Positions 38,754 to 49,945 of a DNA stretch of 64,000 nt are shown piece by piece. A program made the translations under genes and the position numbers. Origin of the DNA: Atherix ibis (taxonomy: Eukaryota; Arthropoda; Insecta; Diptera; Athericidae). The notes beneath the pieces are model-generated. The model was not told the origin of the DNA. It worked only from the letters and a program-made list of their open reading frames with translations, and searched no databases. The stretch covers positions 40,934,954-40,998,953 of the forward strand of contig OY282609.1 of assembly GCA_958298945.1 (NCBI GenBank). Direction: 5' to 3'. Every line of letters begins with the position of its first letter. The first letter of the stretch is position 1.

Positions 38754-40100
38754 CTTAAGTAAACATTTTCAGCAGAAACTTTCAGTAGAAATTTTCAGTA
38801 GAAATTTTGGGTAGAAATTTTCAATATAAATTTTCACTATGAATTTTCAGTAGAAATTTTAGTGCGAATTATCAGTCGAAATGTTCAGCATAAATTTTTA
38901 GTAGAAATTTTCAGTAGAAATTTTAGGTAGAAATTTTTAGGAGAAATTTTCTGCAAAAATGTTCAGTAGAAATAGTTAGTAGAAATTTTCAGTAGGAATT
39001 TTCAGAGCAATTTTCAGTAGAAATTTTCAGTAGAAATTTTCAGTAGAAATTTTCAATATAAATTTTCAGTAGGAATTTTCAGTAGAAATTTTAATGCAAA
39101 TTATCAGTAGAAATGTTCAGCATACATTTTTAGCTGAAATTTTCAGTAGAAATTTTCAGTAGAAAATTTTAGTAGAAATTTTCAGTAGAAATTTTCAGTA
39201 GAAATTTTCAGTAGAAATTTTCTGTAAAAATTTTCAGTAGAAATTTTCAGTAGGTATTTCAGAAAATGGTCAGTAGTAATTTTCAGAGAAATTTTCAGTA
39301 GAAATTTTCAGTAGATATTTTCAATAGAAATTTCAGTAGAAATTTTCAGTAGAAAATTTCAGTAGAAAATTTCAGTAGAAATTTCCAGTAGAAATTTCCA
39401 GCAGATATTTTCAGTAGATACTTTCAGTAGATATTTTCAGAAGAAATTTTTAGTAGAAATCTTAAGTAGAAATTTTCAGTAGAAATTTTCAGTAGAAATT
39501 TTCAGTAGAAATTTTCAGTAAAAGTTTTGAGTAGAACTTTTCAGTAGAAATCTTCAGTAGAAATTTTCAGTAGAAATTTTCAGTGGAAATTTTCAGTGGA
39601 AATTTTCAGTAGATATTTTCATTAGATATTTTCAGTAGATATTTTCAGTAGAAATTTTTAGTAGATACTTTCTGCAAAAATTTTCAGTAGAAATAGTTAG
39701 TAGAAATTTTCAGTAGGAATTTTTAGAGAAATGTTCAGTAGAAATTTTTAGTAGGAATTTTAAGTAGAAATTTTTAGTAGAAATTTTCAGTAGAAATTTT
39801 TAGTAGAAATTTTCAGTAGAAATTTTCAGTAGAAATTTTGGGTAGAAATTTTTAATATAAATTTTCACTATGAATTTTCAGTAGAAATTTTAGTGCGAAT
39901 TATCAGTAGAAATGTTCAGCATAAATTTTTAGTAGAAATTTTCAGTAGAAATTTTCGGTAGAAATTCTTAGGCGAAATTTTCTGAAAAATGTTCAGTAGA
40001 AATAGTTAGTAGAAATTTTCAGTAGGAATTTTCAGAGAAATTTTCAGTAGAAATTTTCAGTAGAAATTTTCAATATAAATTTTCAGTAGGAATTTTCAGT
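38754..40100. repeat. Domain C duplication, copy 1
   Basis: Matches 40,599-42,000 at an offset of 1,845 (CTTAAG 38,754 to 40,599; GTCGAAATG 38,875 to 40,720). At AGGCG (39,970 to 41,868) the offset is 1,898: four additional plain monomers and one extra A in CCAAGCAG near 41,259 account for the 53 bp. Confidence 0.85.
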
Positions 40101-40598
40101 AAAAATTTTCAGTAGAAATTTTCAGTAGATATTTTCATTAGATATTTTCAGTAGAAATATTCAGTACCAATGGTCAGTAGCAATTTTGGGTAGAAATTTT
40201 CAGTAGAAATTTTCAGTAGAAATCTTAAGTAAACATTTTCAGCAGAAACTTTCAGTAGAAATTTTTAGTAGAAATTTTGGGTAGAAATTTTCAATATAAA
40301 TTTTCACTATGAATTTTCAGTAGAAATGTTAGTGCGAATTATCAGTCGAAATGTTCAGCATAAATTTTTAGTAGAAATTTTCAGTAGAAATTTTACGTAG
40401 AAATTTTTAGGAGAAATTTTCTGCAAAAATGTTCAGTAGAAATACTTAGTAAAAATTTTCAGTAGGAATTTTCAGAGCAATTTTTAGCTGAAATTTTCAG
40501 TAGAAATTTTCAGTAGAAAATTTTAGTAGAAATTTACTGTAGAAATTTTCAGTAGAAATTTTCAGTAGAAATTTTCAGTAGAAATTTTCAGTAGAAAT

Positions 40599-42000
40599 CT
40601 TAAGTAAACATTTTCAGCAGAAACTTTCAGTAGAAATTTTCAGTAGAAATTTTGGGTAGAAATTTTCAATATAAATTTTCACTATGAATTTTCAGTAGAA
40701 ATTTTAGTGCGAATTATCAGTCGAAATGTTCAGCATAAATTTTTAGTAGAAATTTTCAGTAGAAATTTTAGGTAGAAATTTTTAGGAGAAATTTTCTGCA
40801 AAAATGTTCAGTAGAAATAGTTAGTAGAAATTTTCAGTAGGAATTTTCAGAGCAATTTTCAGTAGAAATTTTCAGTAGAAATTTTCAGTAGAAATTTTCA
40901 ATATAAATTTTCAGTAGGAATTTTCAGTAGAAATTTTAATGCAAATTATCAGTAGAAATGTTCAGCATAAATTTTTAGCTGAAATTTTCAGTAGAAATTT
41001 TCAGTAGAAAATTTTAGTAGAAATTTTCTGTAGAAATTTTCAGTAGAAATTTTCAGTAGAAATTTTCAGTAGAAATTTTCTGTAAAAATTTTCAGTAGAA
41101 ATTTTCAGTAGGTATTTCAGAAAATGTTCAGTAGTAATTTTCAGAGAAATTTTCAGTAGAAATTTTCAGTAGATATTTTCAATAGAAATTTCAGTAGAAA
41201 TTTTCAGTAGAAAATTTCAGTAGAAAATTTCAGTAGAAATTTCCAGTAGAAATTTCCAAGCAGATATTTTCAGTAGATACTTTCAGTAGATATTTTCAGA
41301 AGAAATTTTTAGTAGAAATCTTAAGTAGAAATTTTCAGTAGAAATTTTCTGTAGAAATTTTCAGTAGAAATTTTCAGTAGAAATTTTCAGTAGAAATTTT
41401 CAGTAGAAATTTTCAGTAGAAATTTTCAGTAAAAGTTTTGAGTAGAAATTTTCAGTAGAAATCTTCAGTAGAAATTTTCAGTAGAAATTTTCAGTGGAAA
41501 TTTTCAATAGATATTTTCATTAGATATTTTCAGTAGATATTTTCAGTAGAAATTTTTAGTAGATACTTTCTGCAAAAATTTTCAGTAGAAATAGTTAGTA
41601 GAAATTTTCAGTAGGAATTTTTAGAGAAATGTTCAGTAGAAATTTTTAGTAGGAATTTTAAGTAGAAATTTTCAGTAGAAATTTTCAGTAGAAATTTTTA
41701 GTAGAAATTTTCAGTAGAAATTTTCAGTAGAAATTTTGGGTAGAAATTTTTAATATAAATTTTCACTATGAATTTTCAGTAGAAATTTTAGTGCGAATTA
41801 TCAGTAGAAATGTTCAGCATAAAGTTTTAGTAGAAATTTTCAGTAGAAATTTTGGGTAGAAATTCTTAGGCGAAATTTTCTGAAAAATGTTCAGTAGAAA
41901 TAGTTAGTAGAAATTTTCAGTAGGAATTTTCAGAGAAATTTTCAGTAGAAATTTTCAGTAGAAATTTTCAGTAGAAATTTTCAATATAAATTTTCAGTAG
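40599..42000. repeat. Domain C duplication, copy 2
   Basis: Partner of 38,754-40,100. It carries the one-base insertion CCAAGCAGATATTTTC near 41,259. Its left edge is a join: the monomers just before it (from about 40,110) belong to the CCAATGGTC cassette, which recurs 2,258 bp downstream (TACC 40,165 to 42,423; TACTG 40,535 to 42,793). Confidence 0.83.
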
Positions 42001-44053
42001 GAATTTTCAGTAGAAATTTTAGTGCAAATTATCAGTAGAAATGTTCACCATAAATTTTTAGCTGAAATTTTCATTAGAAATTTTCAGTAGAAAATTTTAG
42101 TAGAAATTTTCAGTAGAAATTTTCAGTAGAAATTTTCAGTAGAAATTTTCAGTAGAAATTTTCAGTAGAAATTTTCAGTAGAAATTTTCTGTAAACATTT
42201 TCAGTAGAAATAGTTAGTAGAAATTTTTAGTAGGAATTTTCAGAAAATGTTCAGTAGTAATTTGCAGAGAAATTTTCAGTAGAAATTTACAGTTCAAATT
42301 TTCAGTTCAAATTTTCAGTAAAAATTTTGAGTAGAAATTTTCAGTAGAAATCTTCAGTAAAAATTTTCAGTAGAAATTTTCAGTAGATATTTTCATTAGA
42401 TATTTTCAGTAGAAATATTCAGTACCAATGGTCAGTAGCAATTTTGGGTAGAAATTTTCAGTAGAAATTTTCAGTAGAAATCTTAAGTAAACATTTTCAG
42501 CAGAAACTTTCAGTAGAAATTTTTAGTAGAAATTTTGGGTAGAAATTTTCAATATAAATTTTCACTATGAATTTTCAGTAGAAATTTTAGTGCGAATTAT
42601 CAGTCGAAATGTTCAGCATAAATTTTTAGTAGAAATTTTCAGTAGAAATTTTACGTAGAAATTTTTAGGAGAAATTTTCTGCAAAAATGTTCAGTAGAAA
42701 TACTTAGTAGAAATTTTCAGTAGGAATTTTCAGAGCAATTTTTACCTGAAATTTTCAGTAGAAATTTTCAGTAGAAAATTTTAGTAGAAATTTACTGTAG
42801 AAATTTTCAGTAGAAATTTTCAGTAGAAATTTTCAGTAGAAATTTTCTGTAAAAATTTTCAGTAGAAATTTTCAGTAGGTATTTCAGAAAATGTTCAGTA
42901 GTAATTTTCAGAGAAATTTTCAGTAGAAATTTTCAGTAGATATTTTCAAAAGAAATTTCAGTAGAAATTTTCAGTAGAAAATTTCAGTAGAAAATTTCAG
43001 TAGAAATTTCCAGTAGAAATTTCCAGCAGATATTTTCAGTAGATACTTTCAGTAGATATTTTCAGAAGAAATTTTTAGTAGAAATCTTAAGTAGAAATTT
43101 TCAGTAGAAATTTTCTGTAGAAATTTTCAGTAGAAATTTTCAGTAGAAATTTTCAGTAGAAATTTTCAGTAGAAATTTTCAGTAGAAATTTTCAGTAGAA
43201 ATTTTCAGTAGAAATTTTCAGTAAAAATTTTGAGTAGAAATTTTCAGTTTAAATTTTCAGTAGAAATTTTCAGTAGAAATTTTCAGTAGAAATTTTCAGT
43301 AGATATTTTCATTAGATATTTTCAGTAGATATTTTCAGTAGAAATTTTCAGTAGAAATTTTCAATATAAATTTTCAGTAGGAATTTTCAGTAGAAATTTT
43401 AGTGCAAATTATCAGTAGAAATGTTCAGCATAAATTTTTAGCTGAAATTTTCAGTAGAAATTTTCAGTAGAAAATTTTAGTAGAAATTTTCAGTAGAAAT
43501 TTTCAGTAGAAATTTTCAGTAGAAATTTTCAGTAGAAATTTTCTGTAAAAATTTTCAGTAGAAATAGTTAATGGAAATTTTTAGAAAGAATTTTCAGAAA
43601 ATGTTCAGTAGTAATTTTCAGAGAAATTTTCAGTAGAAATTTTCAGTAGATATTTTCAATAGAAATTTCAGTAGAAATTTTCATTAGAAATTTTCAGTAG
43701 AAAATTTCAGTAGAAATTTCCTGTAGAAATTTCCAGCAGATATTTTCAGTAGATACTTTCAGTAGATATTTTCAGAAGAAATTTTTAGTAGAAATTAAGT
43801 AGAAATTTTCAGTAGAAATTTTCTGTAGAAATTTTCAGTAGAAATTTTCAGTAGAAATTTTCAGTTGAAATTTTCAGTAAAAATTTTGAGTAGAAATTTT
43901 CAGTAGAAATCTTTAGTACAAATTTCCAGTAGAAATTTTCAGTTGATATTTTCATTAGATATTTTTAGTAGATATTTTCAGTAGAAATTTTTAGTAGAAA
44001 TTTTCAGTAGAAATTTTCTGTAGATACTTTCTGCAAAAATTTTCAGTAGAAAA

Positions 44054-44831
44054 AGTTAGTAGAAATTTTCAGCAGGAATTTTTAGAGAAATGTTCAGTAG
44101 AAATTTTTAGTAGGAATTTTCAGTAGAAATTTTTGGTGGTAATTATCAGTAGAAATGTTCAGCATAAATTTTTAGTAGAATTTTTTGTAGAAATTTTTAG
44201 TAGAAATTTTAGTAGAAATTTTTAGTAGAAATTTTCAGTAGAAATTTTCGGTAGAAATTTTCGGTAGAAATTTGTAGGAGAAATTTTCAGTAGAAATTTT
44301 TAGTAGAAATTTTCAGTAGAAATTTTTAGTAGAAATTTTCAGTAGAAATTTTTAGTAGAAATTTTCAGTAGAAATTTTCATTAGAAATTTTCAGTAGAAA
44401 TTTAAGTGCGAATTATCAGTAGAAATGTTCAGCATAAATTTCTAGTTTTCAGAAATTTTCAGTAGAAATTTTCAGTAGAAATTTTCAGTAGAATTTTCAG
44501 TAGAAATTTTCAGTAGAAATTTTCAGTAGAAATATTCAGTACCAATTGTCAGTAGCAATTTTGGGTAGAAATTTTCAGTAGAAATTTTCAGTAGAAATTT
44601 TCAGTAGAAATCTTAAGTAAACATTTTCAGCAGAAACTTTCAGTAGAAATTTTCAGTAGAAATTTTGGGTAGAAATTTTCAATATAAATTTTCACTATGA
44701 ATTTTCAGTAGAAATTTTAGTGCGAATTATCAGTCGAAATGTTCAGCATAAATTTTTAGTAGAAATTTTTAGTAGAAATTTTAGGTAGAAATTTTTAGGA
44801 GAAATTTTCTGCAAAAATGTTCAGTAGAAAT
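44054..44831. repeat. 791-bp tandem duplication, copy 1
   Basis: Repeated directly after at an offset of 791 bp (CTAGTTTT 44,442 to 45,233; TACC 44,540 to 45,331), with 778 at its left end (CAGCAGG 44,070 to 44,848). The 13-bp step comes from extra TTTTCGCTAGAAA and TTTTCGGTAGAAA monomers near 45,030 in copy 2, set against other monomer losses. The left edge is placed by the shift into AGTTAGTAG followed by CAGCAGG. Confidence 0.88.
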
Positions 44832-45620
44832 AGTTAGTAGAAATTTTCAGCAGGAATTTTTAGAGAAATGTTCAGTAGAAATTTTTAGTAGGAATTTTCA
44901 GTAGAAATTTTCGGTGGTAATTATCAGTAGAAATGTTCAGCATAAATTTTTAGTAGAATTTTTAGTAGAAATTTTTAGTAGAAATTTTAGTAGAAATTTT
45001 TAGTAGAAATTTTCAGTAGAAATTTTCGGTAGAAATTTTCGCTAGAAATTTTCGCTAGAAATTTTCGGTAGAAATTTGTAGGAGAAATTTTCAGTAGAAA
45101 TTTTTAGTAGAAATTTTCAGTAGAAATTTTTAGTAGAAATTTTCAGTAGAAATTTTTAGTAGAAATTTTCAGTAGAAATTTTCATTAGAAATTTAAGTGC
45201 GAATTATCAGTAGAAATGTTCAGCATAAATTTCTAGTTTTCAGAAATTTTCAGTAGAAATTTTCAGTAGAAATTTTCAGTAGAATTTTCAGTAGAAATTT
45301 TCAGTAGAAATTTTCAGTAGAAATATTCAGTACCAATTGTCAGTAGCAATTTTGTGTAGAAATTTTCAGTAGAAATTTTCAGTAGAAATCTTAAGTAAAC
45401 ATTTTCAGCAGAAACTTTCAGTAGAAATTTTCAGTAGAAATTTTGGGTAGAAATTTTCAATATAAATTTTCACTATGAATTTTCAGTAGAAATTTTAGTG
45501 CGAATTATCAGTCGAAATGTTCAGCATAAATTTTTAGTAGAAATTTTCAGTAGAAATTTTAGGTAGAAATTTTTAGGAGAAATTTTCAGCAAAAATGTTC
45601 AGTAGAAATAGTTAGTAGAA
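44832..45620. repeat. 791-bp tandem duplication, copy 2
   Basis: Second copy. It contains two adjacent TTTTCGCTAGAAA monomers near 45,035-45,060, absent from copy 1, and TTTTGTGTAGAAA near 45,350 where copy 1 has TTTTGGGTAG. After about 45,620 it returns to the general domain C path. Confidence 0.87.
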
Positions 45621-46244
45621 ATTTTCAGTAGGAATTTTCAGAGCAATTTTCAGTAGAAATTTTCAGTAGAAATTTTCAGTAGAAATTTTCAATATAAATT
45701 TTCAGTAGGAATTTTCAGTAGAAATTTTAATGCAAATTATCAGTAGAAATGTTCAGCATAAATTTTTAGCTGAAATTTTCAGTAGAAATTTTCAGTAGAA
45801 AATTTTAGTAGAAATTTTCTGTAGAAATTTTCAGTAGAAATTTTCAGTAGAAATTTTCAGTAGAAATTTTCAGTAGAAATTTTCTGTAAAAATTTTCAGT
45901 AGAAATTTTCAGTAGAAATTTTCAGTAGGTATTTCAGAAAATGTTCAGTAGTAATTTTCAGAGAAATTTTCAGTAGAAATTTTCAGTAGATATTTTCAAT
46001 AGAAATTTCACTAGAAATTTTCAGTAGAAAATTTCAGTAGAAAATTTCAGTAGAAATTTCCAGTAGAAATTTCCAGCAGATATTTTCTGTAGATACTTTT
46101 AGTAGATATTTTCAGAAGAAATTTTTAGTAGAAATCTTAAGTAGAAATTTTCAGTAGAAATTTTCTGTAGAAATTTTCAGTAGAAACTTTCAGTAGAAAT
46201 TTTCAGTAGAAATTTTCAGTAGAAATTTTCAGTAGAAATTTTCA

Positions 46245-46980
46245 GTAAAAGTTTTGAGTAGAAATTTTCAGTAGAAATCTTCAGTAGAAATTTTCAGTCG
46301 AAATTTTCAGTGGAAATTTTCAGTAGATATTTTCATTAGATATTTTCAGTAGATATTTTCAGTAGAAATTTTTAGTAGATACTTTCTGCAAAAATTTTCA
46401 GTAGAAATAGTTAGTAGAAATTTTCAGTAGGAATTTTTAGAGAAATGTTCAGTAGAAATTTTTAGTAGGAATTTTAAGTAGAAATTTTCAGTAGAAATTT
46501 TCAGTAGAAATTTTCAGTAGAAATTTTCAGTAGAAATTTTGGGTAGAAATTTTCAATATAAATTTTCACTATGAATTTTCAGTAGAAATTTTAGTGCGAA
46601 TTATCAGTAGAAATGTTCAGCATAAATTTTTAGTAGAAATTTTCAGTAGAAATTTTTGGTAGAAATTCTTAGGCGAAATTTTCTGAAAAATGTTCAGTAG
46701 AAATAGTTAGTAGAAATTTTCAGTAGGAATTTTCAGAGAAATTTTCAGTAGAAATTTTCAGTAGAAATTTTCAATATAAATTTTCAGTAGGAATTTTCAG
46801 TAGAAATTTTAGTGCAAATTATCAGTAGAAATGTTCACCATAAATTTTTAGCTGAAATTTTCAGTAGAAATTTTCAGTAGAAAATTTTAGTAGAAATTTT
46901 CAGTAGAAACTTTCAGTAGAAATTTTCAGTAGAAATTTTCAGTAGAAATTTTCAGTAGAAATTTTCAGTAGAAATTTTCA
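46245..46980. repeat. 723/736-bp tandem duplication, copy 1
   Basis: GTAAAAGTTTT at 46,245 recurs at 46,981 (736 bp), and AGGCG at 46,671 recurs at 47,394 (723 bp). The 13-bp difference is one plain monomer near 46,500. Both copies share TTTTTGGTAGAAATTC and the GCGAAATTTTCTGAAAAATG join. Confidence 0.88.
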
Positions 46981-47715
46981 GTAAAAGTTTTCAGTAGAAA
47001 TTTTCAGTAGAAATCTTCAGTAGAAATTTTCAGTAGAAATTTTCAGTGGAAATTTTCAGTAGATATTTTCATTAGATATTTTCAGTAGATATTTTCAGTA
47101 GAAATTTTTAGTAGATACTTTCTGGAAAAATTTTCAGTAGAAATAGTTAGTAGAAATTTTCAGTAGGAATTTTTAGAGAAATGTTCAGTAGAAATTTTTA
47201 GTAGGAATTTTAAGTAGAAATTTTCAGTAGAAATTTTCAGTAGAAATTTTCAGTAGAAATTTTGGGTAGAAATTTTCAATATAAATTTTCACTATGAATT
47301 TTCAGTAGAAATTTTAGTGCGAATTATCAGTAGAAATATTCAGCATAAATTTTTAGTAGAAATTTTCAGTAGAAATTTTTGGTAGAAATTCTTAGGCGAA
47401 ATTTTCTGAAAAATGTTCAGTAGAAATAGTTAGTAGAAGTTTTCAGTAGGAATTTTCAGAGAAATTTTCAGTAGAAATTTTCAGTAGAAATTTTCAATAT
47501 AAATTTTCAGTAGGAATTTTCAGTAGGAATTTTCAGTAGAAATTTTAGTGCAAATTATCAGTAGAAATGTTCACCATAAATTTTTAGCTGAAATTTTCAG
47601 TAGAAATTTTCAGTAGAAAATTTTAGTAGAAATTTTCAGTAGAAATTTTCAGTAGAAATTTTCAGTAGAAATTTTCAGTAGAAATTTTCTGTAAAAATTT
47701 TCAGTAGAAATAGTT
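46981..47715. repeat. 723/736-bp tandem duplication, copy 2
   Basis: Second copy, with GTTTTCAGTAG at its start where copy 1 has GTTTTGAGTAG, GCATAAAT preceded by ATATTCA in place of ATGTTCA (47,335), and a doubled GGAATTTTCAGTAG monomer near 47,515. The right edge is approximate. Confidence 0.85.
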
Positions 47716-48189
47716 AGTAGAAATTTTTAGTAGGAATTTTCAGAAAATGTTCAGTAGTAATTTGCAGAGAAATTTTCAGTAGAAATTTACAGTTCAAATT
47801 TTCAGTTCAAATTTTTAGTAAAAATTTTGAGTAGAAATTTTCAGTAGAAATCTTCAGTAAAAATTTTCAGTAGAAATTTTCAGTAGATATTTTCATTAGA
47901 TATTTTCAGTAGATATTTTCAGTAGAAATTATTAGTAGAAATTTTCAGTAGAAATTTTCTGTAGATACTTTCTGCAAAAAATTTCAGTAGAAATACTTAG
48001 TAGAAATTTTCAGTAGGAATTTTTAGAGAAACGTTCAGTAGAAATTTTTAGTAGGAATTTTCAGTAGAAATTTTCAGTGGGAATTATCAGTAGAAATGTT
48101 CAGCATAAATTTTTAGTAGAATTTTTTGTAGAAATTTTTAGTAGAAATTTTAGTAGAAATTTTTAGTAGAAATTTTCAGTAGAAATTTT

Positions 48190-49067
48190 CAGTAGAAATT
48201 TTCGGTAGAAATTTTTAGGAGAAATTTTCAGTAGAAATATTTAGTTGAAATTTTCAGTAGAAATTTTTAGTAGAAATTTTTAGGAGAAATTTTCAGTAGA
48301 AATTTTCTGTAAAAATTTTCAGTAGAAATAGTTAGTAGAAATTTTTAGTAGGAATTTTCAGAAAATGTTCAGTAGTAATTTGCAGAGAAATTTTCAGTAG
48401 AAATTTACAGTTCAAATTTTCAGTTCAAATTTTCAGTAAAAATTTTGAGTAGAAATTTTCAGTAGAAATCTTCAGTAGAAATCTTCAGTAGAAATTTTCA
48501 GTAGAAATTTTCAGTAGATATTTTCATTAGATATTTTCAGTAGATATTTTCAGTAGAAATTATTAGTAGAAATTTTCAGTAGAAATTTTCTGTAGATACT
48601 TTCTGCAAAAAATTTCAGTAGAAATAGTTAGTAGAAATTTTCAGTAGGAATTTTTAGAGAAATGTTCAGTAGAAATTTTTAGTAGGAATTTTCAGTAGAA
48701 ATTTTCAGTGGGAATTATCAGTAGACATGTTCAGCATAAATTTTTAGTAGAATTTTTTGTAGAAATTTTTAGTAGAAATTTTAGTAGAAATTTTTAGTAG
48801 AAATTTTCAGTAGAAATTTTCAGTAGAAATTTTCGGTAGAAATTTTTAGGAGAAATTTTCAGTAGAAATATTTAGTTGAAATTTTCAGTAGAAATTTTTA
48901 GTAGAAATTTTCAGTAGAAATTTTTAGTAGAAATTTTCAGTAGAAATTTCCTGTAGAAATTTTCGGTAGAAATTTTCAGTACAAATTTCCAGTAGAAATT
49001 TTCAGTACAAATTTTCAGTACAAATTTTCAGTAGAAATTTTCAGTAGAAATTTTCAGTAGAAATTTT
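48190..49067. repeat. 865/878-bp tandem duplication, copy 1
   Basis: The following copy matches at 878 bp on the left (CGGTAG 48,203 to 49,081; CTGTAAAA 48,307 to 49,185; ACAGTTC 48,407 to 49,285) and 865 bp on the right (GTAGACATG 48,721 to 49,586; CCTGTAG 48,950 to 49,815). The step is one monomer: AATCTTCAGTAGA occurs twice in a row here near 48,468 and once in copy 2. The join falls inside plain monomers. Confidence 0.92.
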
Positions 49068-49945
49068 CAGTAGAAATTTTCGGTAGAAATTTTTAGGAGA
49101 AATTTTCAGTAGAAATATTTAGTTGAAATTTTCAGTAGAAATTTTTAGTAGAAATTTTTAGGAGAAATTTTCAGTAGAAATTTTCTGTAAAAATTTTCAG
49201 TAGAAATAGTTAGTAGAAATTTTTAGTAGGAATTTTCAGAAAATGTTCAGTAGTAATTTGCAGAGAAATTTTCAGTAGAAATTTACAGTTCAAATTTTCA
49301 GTTCAAATTTTCAGTAAAAATTTTGAGTAGAAATTTTCAGTAGAAATCTTCAGTAGAAATTTTCAGTAGAAATTTTCAGTAGATATTTTCATTAGATATT
49401 TTCAGTAGATATTTTCAGTAGAAATTATTAGTAGAAATTTTCAGTAGAAATTTTCTGTAGATACTTTCTGCAAAAAATTTCAGTAGAAATAGTTAGTAGA
49501 AATTTTCAGTAGGAATTTTTAGAGAAATGTTCAGTAGAAATTTTTAGTAGGAATTTTCAGTAGAAATTTTCAGTGGGAATTATCAGTAGACATGTTCAGC
49601 ATAAATTTTTAGTAGAATTTTTTGTAGAAATTTTTAGTAGAAATTTTAGTAGAAATTTTTAGTAGAAATTTTCAGTAGAAATTTTCAGTAGAAATTTTCG
49701 GTAGAAATTTTTAGGAGAAATTTTCAGTAGAAATATTTAGTTGAAATTTTCAGTAGAAATTTTTAGTAGAAATTTTCAGTAGAAATTTTTAGTAGAAATT
49801 TTCAGTAGAAATTTCCTGTAGAAATTTTCGGTAGAAATTTTCAGTACAAATTTCCAGTAGAAATTTTCAGTACAAATTTTCAGTACAAATTTTCAGTAGA
49901 AATTTTCAGTAGAAATTTTCAGTAGAAATTTTCAGTAGAAATTTT
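49068..49945. repeat. 865/878-bp tandem duplication, copy 2
   Basis: Second copy, sharing the rare GTAGACATGTTC and the cluster of CAGTACAAA monomers at its right end. After about 49,945 it continues into the first CAGTATTATTTTC cassette of domain D rather than into a third copy. Confidence 0.9.

Larger units (their letters stand above)
35411..47880. repeat. Satellite domain C
   Basis: Private markers are CAGTCGAAATGTTC, ATTCTTAGGCGAAA (AGGCG at 37,401; 39,970; 41,868; 46,671; 47,394), GTTAATGGAAATTTTT (ATGG at 35,661; 37,712; 43,571), TTTCTAGTTTTCAGAAA and the altered CCAATGGTC (markers at 36,139; 40,165; 42,423). TTTCTAGTTTTCAGAAA also occurs near 1,770 in domain A, so A and C share ancestry for at least that cassette. 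Copied blocks inside it have offsets of 1,845, 2,258, 791 and 723/736 bp. The edges are approximate because marker families change gradually. Confidence 0.75.
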
